Shown here: piece by piece, positions 60,201-64,000 of the stretch
Position numbering within the stretch: position 1 is the stretch's first letter
How the letters are laid out: every line of letters begins with the position of its first letter
DNA from: Arion vulgaris
Taxonomy: Eukaryota > Mollusca > Gastropoda > Stylommatophora > Arionidae
Direction: 5' to 3'
Length of the DNA stretch: 64,000 bases
Assembly: GCA_020796225.1 (NCBI GenBank)
Contig: CM036774.1
Span: 24,086,964-24,150,963, forward strand
Notes under the pieces: generated by a model
The model's database searches: none
Seen by the model: the letters and a program-made list of their open reading frames with translations, nothing else
Told to the model about the DNA's origin: nothing
Position numbers and translations under genes: made by a program

Positions 60201-61575
60201 CTGTTGTTGATGCTGTCTCTGCTAAGTTTGTTGTTGCAGCCGTTGAAGTTGCACTCTCAGTTGTTTCAGCAGGTGTTGGTGGTGCTGGTGGTAATTTAGT
60301 TGTTGATTGTTCTTCAGTTGTTGTTTCAGCAGTTGCTGTTGTTGGTGGCGCAGCTGTGCTTGATTGTTCTTGTGTTGTTTGAACTTCGTTTGTTGTTGGT
60401 TGAGATAAGCTGAAGGTTCGTTGTTGATGCTGTCTCTGCTAAGTTTGTTGTTGCAACCGTTGAAGTTGCACTCTCAGTTGTTTCAGCAGGTGTTGGTGGT
60501 GCTGGTGGTAATTTAGTTGTTGATTGTTCTTCAGTTTTGCTTTCAGCAGCTGCTGTTGTTGGTGCACAGCTGTGCTTGATTGTTCTTGTGTTGTTTGAAC
60601 TTCGTTTGTTGTTGGTTGAGATAAGCTGAAGGTCTGTTGTTGATGCTGTCTCTGCTAAGTTTGTTGTTGCAACCGTTGAAGTTGCACTCTCAGTTGTTTC
60701 AGCAGGTGTTGGTGGTGCTGGTGGTAATTTAGTTGTTGATTGTTCTTCAGTTGTTGTTTCAGCAGCTGCTGTTGTTGGTGGCGCAGCTGTGCTTGATTGT
60801 TCTTGTGTTGTTTGAACTTCGTTTGTTGTTGGTTGAGATGAAGCTGAAGGTTCTGTTGTTGATGCTGTCTCTGCTAAGTTTGTTGTTGCAACCGTTGAAG
60901 TTGCACTCTCAGTTGTTTCAGCAGGTGTTGGTGGTGCTGGTGGTAATTTAGTTGTTGATTGTTCTTCAGTTGTTGTTTCAGCAGCTGCTGTTGTTGGTGG
61001 CGCAGCTGTGCTTGATTGTTCTTGTGTTGTTTGAACTTCGTTTGTTGTTGGTTGAGATGAAGCTGAAGGTTCTGTTGTTGATGCTGTCTCTGCTAAGTTT
61101 GTTGTTGCAACCGTTGAAGTTGCACTCTCAGTTGTTTCAGCAGGTGTTGGTGGTGCTGGTGGTAATTTAGTTGTTGATTGTTCTTCAGTTGTTGTTTCAG
61201 CAGCTGCTGTTGTTGGTGACGCAGCTGTGCTTGATTGTTCTTGTGTTGTTTGAACTTCGTTTGTTGTTGGTTGAGATGAAGCTGAAGGTTCTGTTGTTGA
61301 TGCTGTCTCTGCTAAGTTTGTTGTTGCAACCGTTGAAGTTGCACTCTCAGTTGTTTCAGCAGGTGTTGGTGGTGCTGGTGGTAATTTAGTTGTTGATTGT
61401 TCTGCAGTTGTTGTTTCAGCAGCTGCTGTTGTTGGTGGCGCAGCTGTGCTTGATTGTTCTTGTGTTGTCTGAACTTCGTTTGTTGTTGGTTGAGATAAAG
61501 CTGACGATTCTGTAGTCATCAACACCTCAGGACATATGTCTTCAGCACCTCTTGCACACATACAAAGTCCCGTGG
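32753..61575 (-). CDS. Mucin-like / serine protease homologue mosaic gene (3-prime part)
   Basis: Seven exons: 50466-61575, 45784-45894, 43102-43195, 40481-40551, 36973-37137, 35271-35443, 32753-32905. From the second exon on, every splice phase matches. The giant first exon is off by one base overall because of indels in its repeats. The product is a Cys-containing lead-in ([17 protein letters not shown]), roughly 3,600 residues of Thr/Ser/Pro-rich 73-residue repeats, then a chymotrypsin-fold domain of about 230 residues. A cleavage-like site is RR-FLDG (family R-IVGG). Around catalytic His57 the family TAAHC reads VPMDC, Asp102 is plausibly kept in [10 protein letters not shown], and GDSGGP reads GDFGSP. 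With His and Ser gone, peptidase activity is not expected. Extracellular, secreted or surface location is inferred. N-terminal exons and any signal peptide lie beyond the right edge. Confidence 0.88.
33130..33350 (+). mobile_element. LINE 3-prime fragment
   Basis: Plus frame [40 protein letters not shown] and [20 protein letters not shown] then stop: a complete ORF2 C-terminal tail. Within the intron upstream of the last protease exon. Confidence 0.75.
33425..33590 (-). mobile_element. SINE family C fragment
   Basis: CACAATCTTCAGTACCATTT, TGCTTATCCTTTGGCAATGT and CAGCGTTTACTGGGTTCGCT match family C bodies at 22300 and 42280. Confidence 0.6.
33724..33945 (-). mobile_element. LINE 3-prime fragment ([15 protein letters not shown] family)
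   Basis: Minus frame [57 protein letters not shown]. Same family as 39754, 47895 and 49745. Confidence 0.75.
34089..34412. mobile_element. Foldback element with 108-bp inverted arms
   Basis: 34089-34196 (starts GTAGTAGTATGCCAGGATCT) is repeated almost perfectly in reverse complement at 34305-34412, with a loop of 108 bp. No coding capacity. The shape is that of a foldback MITE. TTCCT-like sequence on each side is only a weak target-duplication candidate. Confidence 0.82.
34733..34982 (+). mobile_element. SINE family B
   Basis: CGCCCATGTGGCGCTGTGGC to AACAAGTTGCAAATATGGAG, with a GGAAGCTACCTTAGTAAATA block. Confidence 0.78.
35271..35443 (-). CDS. Protease homologue exon: Cys-rich C-terminal half
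   Basis: 173 nt, acceptor ACATTACAG, donor GTAAGT, phase 1 to 0. Encodes [37 protein letters not shown] and [25 protein letters not shown] aligns with FCAG----DSCQG of trypsins. The residue at the S1 position 189 would be Ser rather than Asp. Confidence 0.85.
35510..36010 (-). mobile_element. LINE C-terminal fragment
   Basis: Reverse copy of the 19990-20460 family: TGTCTATATCGAAGCATTTC, CCACCAGATAAACGTCTGCC, and a zinc-finger end near 35600. Frame broken. Confidence 0.65.
36166..36415 (-). mobile_element. SINE family A
   Basis: Reverse full-length family A, TTCGTCCTTTACGACCAATT to CCCCGGTAACCACTCGGGCG. Confidence 0.82.
36420..36700 (-). mobile_element. I-clade LINE 3-prime end with (AATC)n tail
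   Basis: 36420-36545 on minus gives [20 protein letters not shown] and [17 protein letters not shown]. 36582-36606 is a (TTGA)n run. 36607-36665 is the reverse of a segment (GATCGGAGCACA..., GCAATGATGATGGTC) that precedes (TCAA)n runs at 41899 and near 49675. Confidence 0.65.
36973..37137 (-). CDS. Protease homologue exon: Asp102 region
   Basis: 165 nt, acceptor TTTGTCAG, donor GTAAGT, phase 1 to 1. Encodes [40 protein letters not shown] and [28 protein letters not shown] aligns with NDIALLKL--PV, so Asp102 appears retained. NET is an N-glycosylation sequon. Confidence 0.85.
37250..37410 (-). mobile_element. SINE family A, 5-prime truncated
   Basis: From TTCTTTACACCAATTTTAAT to CATCCGATTTCAGCCAAA. 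The head half is missing. Confidence 0.78.
37611..37866 (+). mobile_element. Mariner-like MITE, right end lost
   Basis: TACAGGGTGTTCAAGATAAT, then AAACCGGTTCTGACTAGCTC and ACGGGCTGCTTCTAAGTTGA shared with the complete copy at 40156. The right terminal repeat is replaced by SINE E sequence. Confidence 0.7.
37867..38075 (-). mobile_element. tRNA-derived SINE family E, diverged
   Basis: ATCCTTTACAGGACGC, ACGTTCAGTAGTTTGAAAAT, and the reverse B box TTTGAACCAGGTACTCTTGG. Compare 42745, 49251 and 63172. Confidence 0.65.
38084..38330 (-). mobile_element. SINE family B
   Basis: CTTCTTCGAACGATCCACAT to CCTTGCGGGTCCTGCCACTA, full length in reverse. Confidence 0.8.
38591..39310 (-). mobile_element. 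LINE 3-prime fragment split by SINE G
   Basis: 38591-38854 minus reads [53 protein letters not shown]. The preceding part of the same ORF (NDELLIF-like, [20 protein letters not shown]) lies at 39150-39300, beyond an inserted SINE at 38896-39150. Confidence 0.75.
38896..39150 (+). mobile_element. tRNA-derived SINE family G
   Basis: Starts GTTAAGTGGTTAAGCCCTTT with B box GGGTTCGAGTCCGG: a tRNA-like Pol III promoter. The body ends near TGCAATGAAGTCAATC. It splits a LINE ORF. Not a functional tRNA, as the acceptor stem does not close and SINE body follows. Confidence 0.85.
39310..39680 (+). mobile_element. LINE 3-prime fragment (GHTLRKP family)
   Basis: Plus frames: [29 protein letters not shown], then [24 protein letters not shown] residues, ending [15 protein letters not shown], then a (GA)n run. 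Frameshifted. Confidence 0.7.
39754..40120 (-). mobile_element. LINE 3-prime fragment ([15 protein letters not shown] family)
   Basis: Minus [76 protein letters not shown]. One of the better-preserved copies. Confidence 0.8.
40156..40430. mobile_element. Mariner-like MITE
   Basis: Terminal inverted repeats TACAGGGTGTTAAAAGCAGC and the inverse of GCTGCTTTTAAGTTGAACAC with CCCTGTA at the end, TA at both borders, no ORF. Truncated copy at 37611. Confidence 0.8.
40481..40551 (-). CDS. Protease homologue exon
   Basis: 71 nt, acceptor TTGTCCAG, donor GTATGC, phase 2 to 1. Encodes [23 protein letters not shown], corresponding to the V-LGEH---- strand region between the His and Asp loops. The other two frames contain stops. 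Confidence 0.8.
40864..41100 (+). mobile_element. tRNA-derived SINE family F
   Basis: CTGTCGTATAGAGACTAGGA with TACTGGGTTTCGCACTC, then GATATTTTCCAGAGATC and GGTTCCGTGTTCAATTTGAG. The second copy is at 48826-49240. Confidence 0.7.
41107..41382 (-). mobile_element. SINE family B
   Basis: GGCTTCTTCTTCTTCTTTTT, CGTCGAACGCTCCATATCGA to CCTTGCGGGCCCTGAACCAC: full-length reverse copy. Confidence 0.82.
41390..41765 (+). mobile_element. LINE 3-prime fragment with GAA-rich tail
   Basis: Plus ORF from about 41400: [60 protein letters not shown] and [14 protein letters not shown], stop, then AAGAAGAAAAAGAAGAAGAA. A clean ORF2 C-terminus with the same type of tail as the SINEs. Confidence 0.85.
41820..41958 (+). 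mobile_element. LINE 3-prime end with (TCAA)n tail
   Basis: AAATCGGAGCACATATGGTT, GTGCAATGATGATGGTCC, then about 15 TCAA units to 41958. Same ending near 49600-49675. Confidence 0.7.
41959..42275 (+). mobile_element. SINE family B with (TCAA)n end
   Basis: CCGCCCATGTGTTGTCGGGT through GGAAGCTACCCTAGTAAATA to GATATGGAGCGTTCGAATAA, followed by a second (TCAA)n run (42208-42272). Confidence 0.75.
42280..42600 (-). mobile_element. SINE family C, full length
   Basis: Reverse: ATTCATGTGGAAATCGGATT, CAGCGTTTACTCGGTTCGCT, GTGTTTTTGCACGGTGTGGG, then the shared head CTTAGTCGCCTCTTACGACA to AATCACTCGGAC. It shows that the C body carries a family A head. Confidence 0.8.
42745..42993 (+). mobile_element. 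tRNA-derived SINE family E, reference copy
   Basis: GCGCCTGTGGCTTAGAGGAT (A box) and GAGTTCGAATCACGC (B box), then CAGCAATGGCAAACTACTAA and CCTGTAAAGGATATG. Exact 11-bp target duplication AGTACATCGAC (42734-42744 and 42994-43004). Confidence 0.88.
43102..43195 (-). CDS. Protease homologue exon: His57 region
   Basis: 94 nt, acceptor AACGCAG, donor GTAAGT, phase 1 to 2. Encodes [20 protein letters not shown] then [10 protein letters not shown]. It aligns with FCGGSLIS--WVLTAAHC of trypsins, with the disulphide Cys pair kept and His57 replaced by Asp. Confidence 0.87.
43280..43560 (+). mobile_element. I-clade LINE 3-prime fragment
   Basis: Plus frame [39 protein letters not shown]: the stretch after the RNase H domain, as at 44890 and 47270. 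Confidence 0.6.
43565..43800 (-). mobile_element. LINE 3-prime fragment
   Basis: Minus frame [60 protein letters not shown]. Same family as 3296, 18665 and 27841. Confidence 0.75.
44001..44620 (-). mobile_element. LINE ORF2 C-terminal fragment, open over about 200 codons
   Basis: Minus [101 protein letters not shown]. The longest intact LINE frame here. Its 5-prime end meets SINE B at 44624. Confidence 0.85.
44624..44887 (+). mobile_element. SINE family B
   Basis: CTCGTGTGGTGCCGGGGCCC to GATATGGAGCGCTCGAAGAA with a GAA tail. Full length. Confidence 0.85.
44890..45315 (+). mobile_element. I-clade LINE 3-prime end with RNase H remnant
   Basis: Plus frame [27 protein letters not shown]: the RNase H motif PGHAGV-GNE-AD-LA of I-clade elements. 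It continues to GATGATGATCCTACGAC and a (ACTAA)n tail at 45271-45315. Confidence 0.75.
45345..45720 (-). mobile_element. LINE 3-prime fragment (GHTLRKP family)
   Basis: Reverse copy of 29560-29990: [20 protein letters not shown] and [17 protein letters not shown] on the minus strand. It begins after a (TTC)n run. Confidence 0.8.
45784..45894 (-). CDS. Protease homologue exon: linker and N-terminus of domain
   Basis: 111 nt, acceptor GTTTTCAG, donor GTTAGT, phase 1 to 1. Encodes [18 protein letters not shown], then [25 protein letters not shown] aligns with the trypsin activation site R-IVGG, with Phe replacing Ile16. Confidence 0.82.
45965..46520 (-). mobile_element. LINE 3-prime fragment split by SINE H
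   Basis: GHTLRKP-family DNA at 45965-46057 and 46269-46520 (reverse; AACCAAGGCCTTCCAAGCC, then TCCGTCTCCAACTCCGGTCT), separated by SINE H. Confidence 0.65.
46058..46268 (-). mobile_element. tRNA-derived SINE family H
   Basis: T-run then GATCCAGAAGCACTTGATCT, GAACCCGCACACACAGAGGG, TAGTCCAACGCGCTACGAAC, ending CGCTGGGCAGAC. Same layout as 29026. Confidence 0.8.
46531..46892. mobile_element. hAT-type MITE
   Basis: CAGGAGTCGGCAACC at the left, inverse GGTTGCCGACCCTG near the right end, and 8-bp duplication GTATAGAC at 46523-46530 and 46893-46900. AT-rich interior, no ORF. Confidence 0.85.
47270..47810 (+). mobile_element. I-clade LINE RNase H and 3-prime region
   Basis: Frame-broken: [20 protein letters not shown] with [14 protein letters not shown], then [33 protein letters not shown] and [20 protein letters not shown]. 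The SDSQS and [13 protein letters not shown] motifs are those of LINE RNase H. Confidence 0.78.
47895..48420 (-). mobile_element. LINE 3-prime fragment ([14 protein letters not shown] family)
   Basis: Minus frame [54 protein letters not shown], and upstream [19 protein letters not shown] RT thumb sequence with frameshifts. Confidence 0.75.
48604..48767. mobile_element. hAT-type MITE (CAGTGGCGG family)
   Basis: CAGTGGCGGCTCGT at left, inverse ACGAGCCGACACTG at right. Flanks GTTATAAG and GTTTTAAG match 7 of 8. Related to 61644. Confidence 0.85.
48826..49240 (+). mobile_element. SINE family F split by a MITE
   Basis: TTCTGTGGCGTAGA, MITE, then GGCGTAGAGGTTAGATACTC, CTCGCTCCAAAGGTACCAAG, GATATTTTCCCAGAGAATCT, GGTCCCGTGTTCAAGTTGAA. 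Parallel to 40864. Confidence 0.75.
48848..49020. mobile_element. hAT-type MITE nested in SINE F
   Basis: CAGAGCCGTGCCGTG at left, inverse of TACCGCACGGCCCTG at right, perfect 8-bp duplication GGCGTAGA at 48840-48847 and 49021-49028. No ORF. Confidence 0.88.
49251..49501 (-). mobile_element. tRNA-derived SINE family E
   Basis: Reverse: ATCCTTTACAGGACTTTGCG, ACGTTCAGTAGTTTGCCATT, GATTCGAACTCAGAACGTCG, ending AGCCACAGACGCC. Flanking AAAACAGATT on both sides is the probable target duplication. Confidence 0.85.
49560..49680 (+). mobile_element. LINE 3-prime end
   Basis: TGTAAGAAAGAGATCGGAGC, GTGCAATGATGATGATCC, TATCAACCAATCAATG: the same end as 41820-41958 with a short TCAA tail. Confidence 0.6.
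49745..50330 (+). mobile_element. LINE ORF2 C-terminal fragment
   Basis: Plus frame [60 protein letters not shown], frameshift, then [47 protein letters not shown]. It ends about 110 bp before the giant exon donor. Confidence 0.82.
50466..61575 (-). CDS. Giant mucin-repeat exon
   Basis: Acceptor TTTCACACAG at 61577-61576, donor GTACGTAC after CCAG at 50466. After [17 protein letters not shown] come about fifty 73-residue repeats containing [48 protein letters not shown] and [12 protein letters not shown]. Thr, Ser, Pro, Ala and Glu dominate and no Cys occurs in the repeats, so dense O-glycosylation is likely. The exon ends TTTQAPG-like and joins [12 protein letters not shown]. Frame breaks occur at about 50873, 52899, 53499, 57750-58110, 60128 and 60405-60640. 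Confidence 0.88.
50495..61500 (-). repeat. 219-bp coding minisatellite, about 50 units
   Basis: Unit boundaries recur every 219 bp (for example 51151, 51370, 51589, 51808, 52027). Most units differ at 0-3 positions. Marked variants recur at regular spacing. Units at 57718-58116 and around 60128-60640 carry clustered deletions. Confidence 0.97.
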
Positions 61576-61643
61576 CTGTGTGAAAAATTCAAAACCGTTT
61601 TACCACATATATATATTTATTTATATATATATATTTATATATA

Positions 61644-61807
61644 CAGTGGCGGCTCGTGATAAGTTTTATTGGTGGGACTAGACATTTCTTTCCGGATAAA
61701 GCATGGTTTTTTTTGGTTCTATTTTAATTATAAAATAATAAATACACATTATTCATTATATTTTTGGGGGCCCAACCCCACTGGCCCTTAATGACGAGCC
61801 GCCTCTG
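61644..61807. mobile_element. hAT-type MITE (CAGTGGCGG family)
   Basis: CAGTGGCGGCTCGT and inverse ACGAGCCGCCTCTG, flanked by TATATATA on both sides (8 bp, though in a TA-rich tract). It lies just upstream (in gene sense) of the mucin exon acceptor. Confidence 0.85.
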
Positions 61808-61893
61808 TATATATATAGATACACTGTAATAGAATATACCGTATACACAAAATAGAATAAAATTGCAGTCTATCCAGTTTCTCATTGTTTTTC

Positions 61894-63140
61894 CGCCGAG
61901 TGGTTACGGAGCCCAATATTGGGGTTAAGAATAGAACCACTGTTACCTGCCACGCATGTCGTAAGAGGCGACTTAGAGGTTTAAGTGAAATCGATGCATG
62001 TGTCCGCTAGGGAATGCTAACCGAAACAAATGCTTGCAGAAAACGGATGCACCAGGCCGTAAGGCTCATAACATGGTGCAGCGACCCCACACAATGAAGA
62101 ATGGGATAACGGATTCTACGGTCGCCAATCTGCCTCTCAGATTTAGCCACGTAGTTAGAATGTCAGATCTACCATCACGAGGGTGGCCAAACTTACTGCG
62201 GAAAGAGGCCAGCACAAACAGGAAAGCAGAATCATAGACATTACTACAGAACTGCCACTAGTATGCGGACTTGAGAAAAAAGAGGTGGCCTACTTACACT
62301 AGCGTCCAAGACAAACTGTATGGCTTTCCTGATAATCTGAGGTAGACGGCTGCCTTTATTAGAGAATCCGAAATCCCAATCTAGTGAGAACGCAGAAGAC
62401 AAACTGTATGGCGTGGATGCTAATCTGAGGGAGACGGCTGCCTTTATTAGAGAATCCGAAATCCCAATCTAGTGAGAACGCAGAAGACAAACTGTATGGC
62501 GTGGATGCTAATCTGAGGGAGACGGCTGCCTTTATTAGAGAATCCGAAATCCCAATCTAGTGAGAACGCAGAAGACAAACTGTATGTGATGCTAACTGAG
62601 AGACCGCCTTTATTAGAAATAAACAATCTAGTGAGAACGCAGAGACTGTTGGCGTGATGCTAATCTGAGAGACGGTCCTTTATTGAGAATCCGAACATCT
62701 AGTGAACGCAGAAGACAAACTTATGCATGTGCTAATCTGAGGGAGACGTGCCTTTATTAGAGAATCCGAAACCAATCTAGTAGAACCAGAAGACAACGTA
62801 GCGTGATGTAATCTAGAACGCTGCCTTTATTAGAACCGAATCAATCTAGTGAGAACGCAGAAGACACACTGTATGCGTGGATGCTAATCTGAGGAGACGG
62901 CTGCCTTTATTAGAGAATCCGAAATCCCAATCTAGTGAGAACGCAGAAGACAAACTGTATGGCGTGGATGCTAATCTGAGGTAGACGGCTGCCTTTATTA
63001 GAGAATCCGAAATCCCAATCTAGTGAGAACGCAGAAGACAAACTGTATGGCGTGGATGCTAATCTGAGGTAGACGGCTGCCTTTATTAGAGAATCCGAAA
63101 TCCCAATCTAGTGAGAACGCAGAAGAAGAAGAAAGAAGAA
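61894..63140 (+). mobile_element. SINE-headed composite element (family D), copy 2
   Basis: Head GCCGAGTGGTTACGGAGCCC to AGAGGCGACTTAGAGG, body CCGCTAGGGAATGCTAAC, GGATTCTACGGTCGCC, ATCACGAGGGTGGCC as at 31435, then a longer 88-bp array and a GAA-rich end. Confidence 0.83.
62306..63133 (+). repeat. 88-bp minisatellite, about 10 units
   Basis: Clean units at both ends and heavily deleted units from about 62580 to 62870. The body of each clean unit matches the array at 31860. Confidence 0.92.
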
Positions 63141-63171
63141 CACTGAAAAGCACGACATAAATAAAAAAAAA

Positions 63172-63412
63172 GTTGATTGAATATTCTTTACAGGACTTTG
63201 CGTATCAACCCAAGCTTTTTAACGCTGTTTGTGATTTTTCTAGACATTATTACGTTCAGTAGTTTGCCATTGCTTTCAGAACGGGTGATGCCATCGTCTT
63301 TTGTACCAATCACGCAAACAATTTGTAACCAAATTGTCCACAGCGTAATTTGAACTCAGAACGTCGGGGTTAATAGACCGAGTCACTATTCCCTAAGCTA
63401 CAGGCGTCACCA
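63172..63412 (-). mobile_element. tRNA-derived SINE family E
   Basis: TATTCTTTACAGGACTTTGC, ACGTTCAGTAGTTTGCCATT, CAGCGTAATTTGAACTCAGA, ending CTACAGGCGTCACC. Reverse orientation. Confidence 0.82.
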
Positions 63413-63905
63413 CAACATAATTGATTTCTTTGTATGGTAACGTGCGACCACGTGGGCTCAACGTACTACATTCCTATGCTTCTTAGTACTTTCTCTTCCA
63501 TGCCCTTTTAATCTATATGGGTATATGTTGCATGTATTCAAGTTATATATTTACTAAATTTTTCATTGTTTCTCTTCCGTTCTATTTCTAGTTTTTATGT
63601 GTGTTTTTGTGTTATATTTATTTCGTTATTCGTTTTTATTCCCAGATTTTCGTTTTTATTTCCAGATTTTCATTAGAAACGTTTGTTTTTGATCGTCCAT
63701 TTGTTTTTATTTATTTGTCACTCCTGTTGTTCGTTTGTTGATAAAGGCCTTGTTGGTCGAAATGTGCTGTATTTTGTCATTGTTTTTGTAATTTGTAAAA
63801 CTACAGAACTTTGTGATTACGTGTTTTGCCAATCAAATAGTTTTACTGCAGTCTCATCTGTTTTGTGAATATATATTTTGATATATGTATAGATAGATAG
63901 GTAAA
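63413..63905 (+). other. T-rich intron segment with ribozyme-like motif
   Basis: T-rich DNA with TTTCGTTTTTATTCCCAG repeated nearby. At 63737-63763, TTGATAAAG, a short GGCC/GGTC hairpin, then CGAAAT resembles the core of hammerhead ribozymes carried by Penelope-like and other retroelements. The resemblance is weak. Confidence 0.3.
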
Positions 63906-64000
63906 TAATGTACTTATGGAGAGAACAAGACAGATTCTAGTGAACCAAGAGGTTAAAAATGACGCTGGTGCTGGAAAGGAAACACTTTGAGAAAACCTGA
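63905..64000 (+). mobile_element. LINE 3-prime fragment (GHTLRKP family), cut by the edge
   Basis: ACTTATGGAGAGAACAAGAC, AGATTCTAGTGAACCAAGAG and CACTTTGAGAAAACCTGA parallel 39360-39450. Confidence 0.65.

Noticed and set aside
50496..61389. About 45 nearly identical plus-strand ORFs of 72 codons, Leu/Val-rich
   Set aside because: They are the antisense of the 219-bp mucin repeat. The minus-strand frame has the splice sites and the composition of a real protein. Each plus ORF ends at the same stop once per unit.

Overview
This is a repeat-rich nuclear window from an animal, AT-rich, with spliced genes (GT-AG introns) and many non-LTR retrotransposons, SINEs and MITEs. Nothing looks bacterial. 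The I-clade and RTE-like LINE fragments and several tRNA-derived SINE families suggest an invertebrate, perhaps a mollusc or other lophotrochozoan, but the species is not identifiable from the sequence.

Two protein-coding genes are supported, both on the minus strand. (1) An importin subunit beta-1 gene begins at 24819 and runs left. Eleven exons with consistent phases encode its first 390 residues, up to the region just after the acidic HEAT-8 loop, and the gene continues past the left edge. (2) A mosaic gene enters from the right edge. It has a giant exon (61575 to 50466) of about 50 tandem 219-bp units, each coding 73 Thr/Ser/Pro/Ala/Glu-rich residues (mucin-like). Six further exons then encode a chymotrypsin-fold serine protease homologue ending at 32753. 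The catalytic His is Asp and the catalytic Ser is Phe, so it should be a pseudoprotease.

The most striking feature is at 1-8194, in the importin-beta intron after exon 11. A 62-nt core recurs 17 times on the host-gene strand, in units of about 400-470 bp. Read on the minus strand, it has box C (RTGATGA), a guide TACCGCCCCAGT directly before box D' (CTGA), a C'-like box, and a terminal box D (CTGA). The guide is complementary over 12 nt to the universal large-subunit rRNA segment ACTGGGGCGGTA. This is the architecture and target of the U31 (SNORD31) C/D box snoRNA, so the region looks like a tandemly amplified U31 array. The cores are far more conserved than the sequence between them, and two copies have damaged guides.

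The rest is mobile DNA. SINE families A to D share a similar head of about 90-110 bp but have different bodies, and A, B and D end in GAA-rich tails. tRNA-derived SINEs are labelled E to H. There are hAT-type MITEs with 8-bp target duplications, a mariner-like MITE, a TTAA-flanked DNA transposon with Kolobok-like transposase pieces, a 108-bp-arm foldback element, and LINE 3-prime fragments. Two mobile elements have become minisatellites: a LINE reverse-transcriptase motif amplified as 57-bp units (25497-26441), and a SINE-headed element with an 88-bp minisatellite tail (two copies, near 32 kb and 62 kb). Clusters of small deletions inside the long tandem arrays look like unpolished long-read assembly.

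Layout: 1-8.2 kb snoRNA array; 8.6-24.8 kb importin-beta exons and introns; 24.8-32.7 kb intergenic, mostly mobile elements; 32.7-61.6 kb protease homologue and mucin exon; 61.6-64 kb upstream intron of that gene with MITE, minisatellite and SINE.
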